A stretch of 64,000 nucleotides of DNA from Trichocoleus sp. FACHB-46 (lineage in GTDB: Bacteria; Cyanobacteriota; Cyanobacteriia; FACHB-46), in contig NZ_JACJOD010000006.1 in assembly GCF_014695385.1 (NCBI RefSeq), positions 310,001 to 374,000 on the forward strand, given 5' to 3'. The position numbers and the translations under genes are program-made. Within the stretch, counting starts at the first letter, position 1; each line of letters starts with the position of its first letter. The notes beneath the pieces are model-generated. The model worked only from the letters and a program-made list of their open reading frames with translations. It had not been told where the DNA came from and did no database searches. Of the stretch, positions 9,906 through 19,092 are shown piece by piece.

Positions 9906-12533
9906 CTAGGCCGTAATCATAAACTGATTCGCCGATAGAGAGGGGAGTGTGTTGAACGTGGCGATCGCGACAGCCGTACCGCTTCCTACGCCGTCTTGGT
10001 CAAAGCTCAGAACCCCATTCGTTGCGTTGTAGAGGAAGTTAGCACTGCTACCGATCGCAGTTGGATTACTTCCACTGACAAAGACACCAGTTGCAGCCTC
10101 CGCCGCACTCAAAGCTACACCTGCCACTAACCCGCCGCCAAAGCCCGCCGCAGAAACTTGTAGTAGATCATTCGCTGCAAAGTCAGTAATTATGTCCCCA
10201 GCCTCCAAAAGGTTTCGGTAGGCAAAGGTATCCGCACCACTCATACCTGTGAGCTGATCTTTGCCACTGCTACCTTCCAGAACATTGGCCTCATTGTTGC
10301 CGACAAGGATATCGTCAAAGTCACTGCCAGTCAGATTTTCGATGCTGTTGAAGGAATCGCGATCGATCGTGACATTCTTGAAGATGGCGTCATACCAGGT
10401 GTTGGCAATCTTGTTATAGCCGCTCTCATTGGGATGTAAGCCGTCTGAGACCAAATCGCTCACCACTAAGTCGTCAGCCGTTCCACTCTGCCCATCATTG
10501 CCCTTAATTGTGTCCACCAGCGCTACCTTCTTGCCCGCAGCCGCTTTGGTGCTGATGATTGTCGGCAAACTGTTGTTAAAGGCGATCGCTTTTTGAGCTG
10601 CGGTAGAACTGCGACTTGGGTTAATCGGGGGAATAGTAGAAACCAACAACTGCACATCAGGACGCTGGCTTGTAATTTGGTCAATGAGCTTGCCCAGATC
10701 GCTCTTCATCTGATCAACCGAACGTGTAGACATGGCGTCATTCGTTCCGATCGTCAGCAAAATTACATTTGGCTTCAGCTCTTGTAAGCGTGGATTCAGA
10801 TTGACCTGGGTGGACGTGGCAATCTCACTAATTTTCTTTCCAGGGTATCCTTCATGGTCTTGGTCAAAGCCATCAGGACTATCAGGGTTTTCGCTCAGAC
10901 TGCCATTGCGCTGAGACCCAACGAAATCCAGAGGAATCGAGTCTGTCTTGAATCGCTCCCATAAAGGAATTCGGTAAGCCCCTGGATAAGCGAGTGGGTT
11001 AGAAGGAGGCATCCCGTGAGTAATGGAGTCGCCTAGAGGCATAATCCGCAGAATGGCACTAGCCAGCCCGGTCGCCAAATTGGCGCTAACACCGCTACTG
11101 GATTGAGCATAACTGGCTGTGTCGTTTCCCAAACCGCCATCTAGCGCATCACTACCGAAACCACCATTCAGCAGATCGTTGCCCTCACCGCCATTGAGAA
11201 TGTCATTGCCCCCAAAAGCACTGATGATATTGTCAAGAGCATCCCCATTGAGGGTTTCTGCCGAGTTAGTACCATTGATGCGTCCCACGGGAACTGGGGT
11301 AAAGTCGATGTAATTGAGGTTAAGGCTATCGGTTAGCATCTCAACCCGCAATTGGTGACGACCAGCCGTCAAATTGACATTTGCTTTAGTAATGTTCTGC
11401 CAAGACTGCCACCCAGACGCATCTGTAAGACTCAGTGTCCCCATATCCTGCCCATCAATTTTGATGCGAAGAGATTTGGTCCCTACAGCCGCAGAAGCGA
11501 CACGAGCAGTGAGGTCATAAAATCCAGTTTGAGCCACATTAATGTCGTAGGTCAGCCACTCTCCAGCCTTGACCCAGCCAATGTTATAACCACCACCGAT
11601 ATCTACCGTTGCTTCAATGTCTACGTTGTCGTTGCGGTAAACTGCCCCTGAGTTACCAGTTGTGGTATCAGAAGAGCTGATATAGTCTTCGGCTTGGACT
11701 CGACCTGGTAGCGCAATCCCACCGGTCTGAGCGGCTACAGTCGCTTGAAAGCTGCCTAAGTTGCTGGCAATTACAGCGTTGCCGCTGGTATCGCGGACCT
11801 GATTACTTTGAATCGCGATCGCGTAGGTGCCATTGTCAGCGTCATCCCAGGAACCGCCTGGAGCAGTAATTCGATAGGTGGCAGTGCGGGGACTCCCATT
11901 CCCTGTGGTATTGACGCTGACGAGAGTCGATGCTTGCTGAAATCCGTTGGGTCCCGTAACAATGACATCGCCATCACTCAAGCTAGCCAGGTCGATCGCT
12001 TGGTTATCTTGATAAGTAACCGTAAAGGTGTAATCAGCAGCTCCCGCCGTAGTGACGTTGGTTGCAGTCAAACTGGCAGTTGGAGCGATCGCATCGGTAA
12101 CACTAACAGCAGGGGTAAGTTCGATGTAGTTGAAATTAAGATTACCAGTCACCATTTCAACTCGCATTTCGTGCTGACCAGCACTCAAGTTCAGCCCCTG
12201 CTTGGTGAGGTCACGCCAAGATTGCCAGCCAGAGGCATCTGTAAAACTGAGGCTGCCAGTTACGTCTACACCGTCAATGAGAATTCGTAATGTTTTGGTG
12301 CCGCTTGTACCAGAGGCAACCCGAGTCGTCAGATCATAGAACCCAGCTTCTGTTAGCTCAAAGTTATAGGTCAGCCATTCGCCAGATTTAGTCCAACCAA
12401 CGTTGTAACCACCTCCCACATCAGTGGTAGCTTGAATATCAACATTGTCAGTGCGATAGACACTACCGGAGTTGCCAGTTGTGGTGTCGTAATAACCCGT
12501 GTAGTTTTCAGCTTCAATTCGAATGGGTGGCAT
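9906..12533 (-). CDS. RTX-type exoprotein with two CBM6 modules and an SGNH esterase domain
   Basis: This 875-residue, probably type-I-secreted protein has these domains in order: CBM6-like carbohydrate-binding module (about 1-142, starting IRIEAENYTGYY); Ig-like/cadherin-like module (about 148-265); a second CBM6 (about 273-413); RTX calcium-binding repeats (GGNDILNGGEGNDLLNGG, about 430-475); an SGNH hydrolase domain (about 495-720) with GDSITHG (S503), GTNDA near 595 and DGLHPNE near 697; more RTX-type sequence (GSDFDDILVGNNEANVL); and a C-terminal RTX-associated segment. It has no N-terminal signal peptide, fitting RTX type-I secretion. The SGNH domain could deacetylate a glycan bound by the CBM6 modules; this is inference. 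It is a paralogue of the next gene, with which it shares nearly identical DNA. The ATG at 12533 immediately precedes the CBM6 fold. Confidence 0.88.
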   Translation of the reverse strand: MPPIRIEAENYTGYYDTTTGNSGSVYRTDNVDIQATTDVGGGYNVGWTKSGEWLTYNFELTEAGFYDLTTRVASGTSGTKTLRILIDGVDVTGSLSFTDASGWQSWRDLTKQGLNLSAGQHEMRVEMVTGNLNFNYIELTPAVSVTDAIAPTASLTATNVTTAGAADYTFTVTYQDNQAIDLASLSDGDVIVTGPNGFQQASTLVSVNTTGNGSPRTATYRITAPGGSWDDADNGTYAIAIQSNQVRDTSGNAVIASNLGSFQATVAAQTGGIALPGRVQAEDYISSSDTTTGNSGAVYRNDNVDIEATVDIGGGYNIGWVKAGEWLTYDINVAQTGFYDLTARVASAAVGTKSLRIKIDGQDMGTLSLTDASGWQSWQNITKANVNLTAGRHQLRVEMLTDSLNLNYIDFTPVPVGRINGTNSAETLNGDALDNIISAFGGNDILNGGEGNDLLNGGFGSDALDGGLGNDTASYAQSSSGVSANLATGLASAILRIMPLGDSITHGMPPSNPLAYPGAYRIPLWERFKTDSIPLDFVGSQRNGSLSENPDSPDGFDQDHEGYPGKKISEIATSTQVNLNPRLQELKPNVILLTIGTNDAMSTRSVDQMKSDLGKLIDQITSQRPDVQLLVSTIPPINPSRSSTAAQKAIAFNNSLPTIISTKAAAGKKVALVDTIKGNDGQSGTADDLVVSDLVSDGLHPNESGYNKIANTWYDAIFKNVTIDRDSFNSIENLTGSDFDDILVGNNEANVLEGSSGKDQLTGMSGADTFAYRNLLEAGDIITDFAANDLLQVSAAGFGGGLVAGVALSAAEAATGVFVSGSNPTAIGSSANFLYNATNGVLSFDQDGVGSGTAVAIATFNTLPSLSANQFMITA

Positions 12534-12679
12534 GTGGAAATCTCCGAAATAATGGTTGTCAGTTAGCCTAAGTCTCAGTATTTTTAGTGGCTCTCAGGTC
12601 AGCGATCGCCTTTGATATCTGAGACTGCAAGCAGAGACTAAAAGAGGGATGAGTTGGCTCTCTTAGCCTTGATTCGTCT

Positions 12680-15214
12680 TTATGCGGTTGTGAAGTCAGT
12701 AGTCGTAATATTGGTAGCCTGCACACCCATTAAGGAAGCTAACAATTGGCCGTTTGAAGTCAGGCTAATCAGGGTGTGATTAGCGTTATCCCCTAGGCCC
12801 TGCGCGATCGTGAGTTGACTGAACTGGAGGCCATTTGTTAAGCCCAGCAAGTCTTGATCATTCTGGAAATCGAGAATGGTCGGTTTGCCATCTATCCCAA
12901 CACCATATACATCGCTCCCTGCACCGCCGATAAAGGTGTCATCACCACCCCCGCCCAGAATCTTGTCGTTGCCCGCTCCTCCGTTGAGCACATTGGTACC
13001 AGAACTGCCGACCAAGACATCATCAAAGTCACTACCGAGGAGATTCTCGACACTTTTGAAGGTGTCGCGATCGATCGTGATGTTGTCGGAAAGTGCTTCA
13101 TACCAAGTATTGGCGGTTTTGTTGTAGCCTCCCTCATTAGGATGGAGGCCATCCGCGACAATGTCAGAGAGTTTCAAGTCATCTGAGGTGCCACTGCGAC
13201 CATCGACACCCTTAACGGTGTCTACAAAAAGGACATTTTTGCCAGCAGCAGCTTTAGCACTGATTAAACTCGGAAGATCTCTGTTAAAGGCGATCGCTTT
13301 TTCTGCCGCAGTTGGGCTGCGCTCCGGATTGATAGGCGGAATCGTTGCGACAAACAACTGAGCATTGGGCTGCTGGGTGGTAATCTGATCAATCAAATTA
13401 CTCAAGTCACTTTTCATTTGATTGACGCTGCGATTAGACATGGCGTCATTCGTTCCGATCGTCAGCAAGATTACATTTGGCTTCAGCTCTTGTAAGCGTG
13501 GATTCAGATTGACCTGGGTGGACGTGGCAATCTCATTAATTTTCTTTCCAGGGTAGCCTTCGTGGTCTTGGTCAAAGCCTGTGGGACTATCTGAGTTCTC
13601 ACTCTTGCCCCCATTCTTTTGAGAGCCCACAAAATCTATCAAGATGGAGTCTGCTTGAAACTTTCTCCAGAGCGGAATTCGGTAAGCCCCTGGGTAAGCC
13701 AAAGGGTTAGAAGTCGGCATCCCGTGAGTGATGGAATCACCCAACGGCATAATCCGCAGAATCGTAGTGGCAGTTCCCTGCCGCAGGTTGGCACTAATGC
13801 CGCTGGTTGATAGGGCATAGCTGACGGTATCAATGCCGTCGCCACCGTCGAATGTGTCACTACCAGCGCCGCCATCGAGCAAATCATCGCCCTTATTCCC
13901 ATTAAGGATGTCGTCCCCTGCCAAACCATTGATGATGTTGTTGAAAATATTTCCGTTGAGCGTGTTGTTGGCTGGGGTGCCATTGATCGGGCCATTATCA
14001 ATCGCGATCGCTGCTAGCCCAGCAGGTTGAACAAAATTACCGTTGATATCAGCAACTTGACCGGGTTGAACGCTAAAGCTGTAGATACCACTATCAGCAG
14101 CATCCCAGATGCCTCCGGGGGTCATAAATTGATAAGTAGCCCTCGCAGAACTATCATTATCCGCAGCATCAACACTTACCAGCGTTGCCAATTGTTCGAA
14201 ACCGTTGGGGCCAACAACTCGAATGTCACTTCCATCAATGCTGGCTACATCGATTGCGACATTATCGGTATAGGTGACTGTAAAAGTATTAGTAAGATTA
14301 ATGGTGATATCGTCAGATGATAGATTGGCCGTCGGAGCAGTGACCTCAATAGGGTTCCTTGGTTGAGTACCCAGTCGATTCTCTTCAAAACCGAATATGA
14401 CAAAGTGATCTAAGGCACTACCAATCTCGCCGTTTTCAACTGCTGCCTTAACATCAGGGTTTTGTTCTAAATAGAAGGTGGGGTCAAACAAGGTGCTGGG
14501 AGCCCGCTCCTCGTACTGGCCGAACGAGACGAAGTGGTGCCAGGCGCTTGTGAATATGTTGTTTTCAACTGCTGCCTTAACATCAAGGTTTTGTTCTAGA
14601 TAGAAGGTGGGGTCAAACAAGGTGCTGGGAGCCCGCTCCTCGTACTGGCCGAACGAGACGAAGTGGTGCCAGGCGCTTGTGAATATGTTGTTTTCAACTG
14701 CTGCCTTAACATCAAGGTTTTGTTCTAGATAGAAGGTGGGGTCAAACAAGGTGCTGGGAGCCCGCTCCTCGTACTGGCCGAACGAGACGAAGTGGTGCCA
14801 GGCGCTTGTGAATATGTTGTTTTCAACTGCTGCCTTAACATCAAGGTTTTGTTCTAGATAGAAGGTGGGGTCAAATAAGGCGCTGGCATTGCGGTTTTCA
14901 TACTGACCAAAATTCACAAAATGGTCCCAAGCGCTTTTTATAGCACCGCTGGCAATGGCTGCCTTAACATCAAGGTTTTGTTCTAGATAGAAGGTGGGGT
15001 CAAATAAGGCGCTGGCATTGCGGTTTTCATACTGACCAAAATTCACAAAATGGTCCCAAGCGCTTTTTATAGCACCGCTGGCAATGGCTGCTCTAACATC
15101 TGCATTTTGCTTAAGGTAAAAAAACGAATCGAATAAGAGGTTAGAAAGGGGCGGTTCACCCTGACTTGCTTGAGTCGTTTCCTCGTTCGTAATGTTCCAA
15201 GAATCAGATGCCAT
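12680..15214 (-). CDS. RTX-type exoprotein with six 43-residue repeats and an SGNH esterase domain
   Basis: This 844-residue paralogue of the downstream gene has no CBM6 modules. Residues about 27-285 are six tandem copies of a 43-residue unit (LFDPTFYLEQNLDVKAA...SAWxHFVSFGQYEER). This cyanobacterial/proteobacterial repeat recurs next to RTX domains, and I know no reliable function for it. An Ig-like module (about 290-405) and RTX repeats (GDDILNGNKGDDLLDGG) follow, then the SGNH domain with GDSITHG (S494), GTNDA and DGLHPNE, and more RTX repeats (GGAGNDKILGGGGDD). It lacks a signal peptide, so type-I secretion is likely. The gap to the downstream paralogue is 146 bp with no recognised terminator, so they may be co-transcribed. 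The esterase substrate is unknown; an O-acetylated exopolysaccharide is plausible. Confidence 0.86.
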   Translation of the reverse strand: MASDSWNITNEETTQASQGEPPLSNLLFDSFFYLKQNADVRAAIASGAIKSAWDHFVNFGQYENRNASALFDPTFYLEQNLDVKAAIASGAIKSAWDHFVNFGQYENRNASALFDPTFYLEQNLDVKAAVENNIFTSAWHHFVSFGQYEERAPSTLFDPTFYLEQNLDVKAAVENNIFTSAWHHFVSFGQYEERAPSTLFDPTFYLEQNLDVKAAVENNIFTSAWHHFVSFGQYEERAPSTLFDPTFYLEQNPDVKAAVENGEIGSALDHFVIFGFEENRLGTQPRNPIEVTAPTANLSSDDITINLTNTFTVTYTDNVAIDVASIDGSDIRVVGPNGFEQLATLVSVDAADNDSSARATYQFMTPGGIWDAADSGIYSFSVQPGQVADINGNFVQPAGLAAIAIDNGPINGTPANNTLNGNIFNNIINGLAGDDILNGNKGDDLLDGGAGSDTFDGGDGIDTVSYALSTSGISANLRQGTATTILRIMPLGDSITHGMPTSNPLAYPGAYRIPLWRKFQADSILIDFVGSQKNGGKSENSDSPTGFDQDHEGYPGKKINEIATSTQVNLNPRLQELKPNVILLTIGTNDAMSNRSVNQMKSDLSNLIDQITTQQPNAQLFVATIPPINPERSPTAAEKAIAFNRDLPSLISAKAAAGKNVLFVDTVKGVDGRSGTSDDLKLSDIVADGLHPNEGGYNKTANTWYEALSDNITIDRDTFKSVENLLGSDFDDVLVGSSGTNVLNGGAGNDKILGGGGDDTFIGGAGSDVYGVGIDGKPTILDFQNDQDLLGLTNGLQFSQLTIAQGLGDNANHTLISLTSNGQLLASLMGVQATNITTTDFTTA
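14363..15142 (-). repeat. Six 129-bp in-frame tandem repeats
   Basis: The period is exactly 129 bp: the same motif starts at 14492, 14621, 14750, 14879 and 15008. Three middle copies (about 14492-14878) are almost identical to each other, and two upstream-in-gene copies (about 14879-15136) form a second near-identical class; the terminal copies are diverged. The repeat encodes the 43-residue units at the N-terminus of the 12680-15214 protein. Confidence 0.95.
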
Positions 15215-16006
15215 AAGTTCGGAATTCCCCCTGTTAACCCACCACAGATGGACACGTTTAAACGTGTTTAACTGACTGCATTAAAGATGTCTCAATCACG
15301 TGTAAGAGCAGTGCAACGTTGCGCTTCTAGGTTTTAGTAGCGCTAGCTCTATAAATGTGAAGCTGTGTTTATATGTGTACGGACTAGCACCCAGACTTAT
15401 AGCCAAGTTCATAAAATTCATATGGATGCTTCAGTAGATTTTTGAAGCATTCCGCTCATCCAATCTCTAGACTTATGCCGCTTCTGAAATATATGTCTTC
15501 GTCCTTGGGTTTGCTCGCTGTGCGGTTTACCTGCTATATGCTAGTTTTATCTACGCGATTATAACTAGTGCAAATCGTATAAATTTATTCTTTCTTTGCG
15601 ATCGCCTAATACTTTTTACTGAGCCTTCATACTTTTAGCGTAAGGTTACGCAAAACTGGCAAGGCTAACTGGCTAATCTGAAAAATACAAATTGCCCTTC
15701 TCTATTGGATTCTTTGAGGAGAGGTGTGATCAACCACCTGCAATCCTCGCCTGGGAACAGAGTTGCAAGGTTGGCCAACCTATAGGTTCTCTAACAGGGC
15801 GAACCTGTGTAAATGGTTTCTTTGAGTTTTCACACAAAACCCTAATGAATTCACCAGATTTTTACAGTAGATCGCTTCACCTTTGGCTAGTATTACTACG
15901 CAGAGGTATAGTGCTTCGGTTTGTGTTCCCGTCTCAACGCTTATCGGTCTACGTGAAAGCACAAAAACGCACCAACTGGTCTTCTTGAAAACTACGGGGT
16001 TACCCT
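15215..16006. other. Divergent intergenic region with palindromes
   Basis: A 792-bp gap between the divergent RTX gene and rfbF, presumably holding both promoters. No ORF here looks real and no RNA motif was recognised. A compound palindrome at 15768-15788 is described separately. Confidence 0.6.
15768..15788. promoter_or_regulatory. Overlapping palindromes, possible operator
   Basis: AGGTTGGCCAACCT (15768-15781) is a perfect 14-nt palindrome and overlaps a second perfect palindrome AACCTATAGGTT (15777-15788). This gives three AGGTT half-sites in alternating orientation, 218 bp before rfbF. It resembles a dimer-binding operator, but no regulator is known. Confidence 0.45.
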
Positions 16007-16780
16007 ATGAAAGCCGTGATCTTGGCTGGCGGACTCGGAACTCGTCTCAGCGAGGAAACGACCATTAAGCCTAAACCAATGGTGGAAATTGGCGGTCGGC
16101 CGATCCTTTGGCACATTATGAAGACTTACTCGGCTCATGGCATCACCGACTTCATTATTTGCTGCGGTTACAAAGGCTACGTCATTAAAGAATATTTTGC
16201 TAACTACTTTTTGCACATGTCTGATGTCACGTTTGACATGCGCTTTAACCAAATGAACGTGCATTGTGGTTATGCCGAGCCTTGGCGGGTGACCCTAGTA
16301 GATACCGGAGAAGACACCCTTACGGGCGGTCGGCTGAAACGGGTGAGAGAGCATATTGGCAACGAAACCTTTTGCTTTACCTATGGCGACGGCGTTAGTA
16401 ATGTTAATGTTCAGGAGTTAGTAGAGTTTCATAAATCTCAGAAAACTCTGGCGACTCTAACCGCAACCCAACCACCTGGACGTTTTGGTGCTATTTGCTT
16501 GGGCTCAGAGCAAAACAAAATCGAAAATTTTCAAGAAAAGCCGGAAGGGGATGGCGCTTGGATCAACGGTGGCTACTTTGTTTTGGAGCCGGAAGTGATT
16601 GACTACATCGCAGGCGACTCGACAATTTGGGAAAAAGAGCCGCTTCAGAAGTTAGCTTCCGATGGCGAGCTTTCGGCCTATAGACACAATGGCTTTTGGC
16701 AGCCGATGGATACGTTGCGAGACAAGCAATATCTAGAAGAGCTGTGGAAGAGTGGTAAGGCTCCTTGGAAAGTGTGGTAG
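16007..16780 (+). CDS. rfbF: Glucose-1-phosphate cytidylyltransferase
   Basis: This 257-residue enzyme makes CDP-glucose from glucose-1-phosphate and CTP, the first step of CDP-linked 3,6-dideoxy- and branched-sugar pathways. The N-terminus [14 protein letters not shown] is the nucleotidyltransferase signature, with the activating Lys in [10 protein letters not shown]. Further family motifs are [22 protein letters not shown] (metal-binding Asp) and [19 protein letters not shown]. Length is exactly typical. It heads a five-gene operon running to 20956. The usual partner CDP-glucose 4,6-dehydratase (rfbG) is not recognisable next to it. Confidence 0.95.
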   Translation: MKAVILAGGLGTRLSEETTIKPKPMVEIGGRPILWHIMKTYSAHGITDFIICCGYKGYVIKEYFANYFLHMSDVTFDMRFNQMNVHCGYAEPWRVTLVDTGEDTLTGGRLKRVREHIGNETFCFTYGDGVSNVNVQELVEFHKSQKTLATLTATQPPGRFGAICLGSEQNKIENFQEKPEGDGAWINGGYFVLEPEVIDYIAGDSTIWEKEPLQKLASDGELSAYRHNGFWQPMDTLRDKQYLEELWKSGKAPWKVW

Positions 16781-16838
16781 CCACTCCTTACCTTACAGAT
16801 GCAAACGTTAAAGGCTCAGCTCAGGGGCAAATAGCTTT

Positions 16839-18053
16839 ATGTATGATTTCGCGATAATTGGCGGCGGTATTGCTGGCCTTTCCACTGGGATGGCGTTAGG
16901 CCGCAAATATCCAGATGCCAAGATTTTGGTCCTAGAGAAGGAAAGTAATTGGGCCTTTCACCAAACGGGCAATAACAGTGGTGTGATCCACTCCGGGATT
17001 TATTACAAACCAGGCAGCTTCAAGGCGAAGTTCTGTCGCGATGGCAGTCGCTCAATGGTGGAATTTTGCCAAGAGCACGGCATCGCTCACGAAGTCTGTG
17101 GCAAGGTCATTGTTGCAACAGACGAGAGCGAACTATCCCGCCTGGAAAATCTTTATCAGCGCGGTTTAGAGAACGGCTTGAACGTTACCAAAATCAGCGC
17201 TGAAGAAGTCCGGGAAGTTGAGCCTCACGTGAGCTGCATCGCTGGGATTCGCGTTTCCACGACGGGGATTGTCAACTACAAACAGGTTTGCCTCAAGTAT
17301 GTCGATCTAATTCGGCTTCAGGGCGGTGACTTGCGGCTGAATACGAAAGTCACCAAGATTGTCCAGAAAGGCGATCGCCAGGTGCTCGAAACCAATCAAG
17401 GCGAATTTGAAACGCGGTTTGTAGTGAATTGTGCGGGGTTGCACAGCGATCGCGTGGCTAAAATGGGCCAAGCCGACCCCAAAGCTAAGATTGTGCCCTT
17501 CCGGGGTGAATACTACGAACTGGTGCCCGAAAAGCGCTACTTGGTTAAAACGCTGATCTATCCTGTGCCCAACCCTGCCTTTCCCTTCTTGGGCGTTCAC
17601 TTCACCAAGATGATCGACGGTACGGTGCATGCGGGTCCTAACGCGGTTCTCAGCCTCAAGCGCGAAGGATACAAGAAAACCGATTTTGACTTGCGAGACT
17701 TTGCCGAAGTCATGACTTATCCTGCTTTCTGGAAGCTCGCCGCTAAACATGCGGACGAAGGCATCCAGGAGATTATTCGCTCCTTTAGTAAAGCTGCCTT
17801 TGTTCGCAGTTTGCAAAAGCTAATTCCGGAAGTGCGCTCTGAGGATTTGATTCCTACCCATGCAGGCGTGCGGGCACAAGCTTTAATGAATGACGGAAAA
17901 CTAGTGGATGATTTTCTGATTGTCCCTGGCCCCAATTCCATCCATGTTTGCAATGCTCCCTCTCCAGCGGCCACCTCTTCTTTAGAGATTGGTAAGGCGA
18001 TCGCCGCTCAAATTCCCCAACCGCAACATCTTCAGGCAGCTTTAAGCGTATAG
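16839..18053 (+). CDS. lhgO: L-2-hydroxyglutarate oxidase-like FAD protein
   Basis: This 404-residue flavoprotein of the DAO/LhgO family is classically an oxidase or dehydrogenase of L-2-hydroxyglutarate to 2-oxoglutarate. The FAD-binding Rossmann motif IIGGGIAGLSTG starts at residue 6. QTGNNSGVIHSGIYY near residue 45 and VNCAGLHSDRVA near 205 are strong LhgO-family motifs. PTHAGVRAQ and the C-terminal NAPSPAATSSLEIG complete the fold. It is 58 bp after rfbF and 13 bp before the SDR gene, so it is clearly in the sugar operon. It may therefore act on a 2-hydroxy-acid or sugar-acid intermediate rather than in general metabolism; this is inference. Confidence 0.88.
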   Translation: MYDFAIIGGGIAGLSTGMALGRKYPDAKILVLEKESNWAFHQTGNNSGVIHSGIYYKPGSFKAKFCRDGSRSMVEFCQEHGIAHEVCGKVIVATDESELSRLENLYQRGLENGLNVTKISAEEVREVEPHVSCIAGIRVSTTGIVNYKQVCLKYVDLIRLQGGDLRLNTKVTKIVQKGDRQVLETNQGEFETRFVVNCAGLHSDRVAKMGQADPKAKIVPFRGEYYELVPEKRYLVKTLIYPVPNPAFPFLGVHFTKMIDGTVHAGPNAVLSLKREGYKKTDFDLRDFAEVMTYPAFWKLAAKHADEGIQEIIRSFSKAAFVRSLQKLIPEVRSEDLIPTHAGVRAQALMNDGKLVDDFLIVPGPNSIHVCNAPSPAATSSLEIGKAIAAQIPQPQHLQAALSV

Positions 18054-18066
18054 GATTTTGACACCC

Positions 18067-19092
18067 ATGAAAGTATTGGTTACTGGCACAGAAGGATATC
18101 TCGGCTCTCTGTTTGCGCCGCTGTTAATGAAGCACGGTCACGAGGTGATTGGGGTAGACACTGGATATTACAAAGTTGGCTGGCTCTACAATGCCACCGA
18201 CCTTACCGCTAAAACCCTCAACAAAGATATTCGTCACATCACCGCTGAAGATTTGCAAGGCGTCGATGCGATCGTTCACATGGCGGAACTGTCTAACGAC
18301 CCCACCGGACAGCTCTCCCCCAACATCACCTACGACATCAACCACAAAGGCTCCGTCCGCTTAGCAGAATTGGCGAAAGCTGCTGGCGTGCGCCGCTTTG
18401 TCTATATGTCTTCTTGCAGCGTCTACGGCGTAGCGACGGGACAAGATGTCACGGAGGAGTCAGAAGTCAATCCTCAGACCGCTTATGCCATCTGTAAAAC
18501 CTTGGTAGAGCGCGACTTGCAGCCAATGGCGGACGACAATTTTTCCCCCACCTTCATGCGGAACGCTACCGCTTTTGGGGCTTCGCCTCGGATGCGCTTC
18601 GACATCGTGCTGAACAACCTAGCGGGTCTGGCTTGGACAACCAAAGAAATCAAGATGATCAGCGATGGGACTCCTTGGCGGCCTTTGGTTCACGCCTTGG
18701 ACATTGCTAAAGCTCTTCTCTGCGTCCTGGAAGCTCCCCGCGATATTATCCACAACCAAATCTTCAACGTTGGGGATACGGCGCATAACTATCGCGTCAA
18801 AGAGATTGCGGAAATCGTCGCGGATATCTTCACCGGATGTCAGCTCAGCTTTGGTGCCAATGTTGCGGATAATCGCAGCTATCGCGTTTCTTTCGAGAAG
18901 ATCAACACCATCCTGCCTGGCTTTAAGTGTGAGTGGGATGCCCGACGCGGTGCTCAACAATTGTTTGATTTGTTTAACCAAATCGACATGGATGAAGCCA
19001 CCTTCCTATCTAGAGGCTTCACCCGCCTAAAACAGTTGGAATATCTCCTGCGGACGCAGCAAATTGACCAAGATTTCTTCTGGAGACAGTAA
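18067..19092 (+). CDS. NAD-dependent epimerase/dehydratase (extended SDR)
   Basis: This 341-residue nucleotide-sugar-modifying enzyme has the N-terminal NAD-binding motif VTGTEGYLGS (GxxGxxG), the catalytic Ser region MSSCSVYG near residue 117, and YAICK near 141 giving the Tyr and Lys of the SDR triad. It could be a 4-epimerase, 4-ketoreductase or 4,6-dehydratase of a CDP-sugar; the sequence does not decide. A TTG start 9 bp upstream is possible, but the ATG at 18067 opens directly with the Rossmann strand MKVLVTG. Its stop codon overlaps the ATG of the next gene (TAATG), implying translational coupling. Confidence 0.9.
   Translation: MKVLVTGTEGYLGSLFAPLLMKHGHEVIGVDTGYYKVGWLYNATDLTAKTLNKDIRHITAEDLQGVDAIVHMAELSNDPTGQLSPNITYDINHKGSVRLAELAKAAGVRRFVYMSSCSVYGVATGQDVTEESEVNPQTAYAICKTLVERDLQPMADDNFSPTFMRNATAFGASPRMRFDIVLNNLAGLAWTTKEIKMISDGTPWRPLVHALDIAKALLCVLEAPRDIIHNQIFNVGDTAHNYRVKEIAEIVADIFTGCQLSFGANVADNRSYRVSFEKINTILPGFKCEWDARRGAQQLFDLFNQIDMDEATFLSRGFTRLKQLEYLLRTQQIDQDFFWRQ

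Noticed and set aside
9906-15214. Transposon or prophage origin of the repetitive exoprotein region
   Set aside because: No transposase, integrase, terminal inverted repeats or target duplication were seen; the repeats are in-frame protein modules.
15692-15988. 98-residue open frame upstream of rfbF
   Set aside because: No ribosome site, no domain and no helix; composition looks random, and it spans the palindromic region likely to be regulatory.
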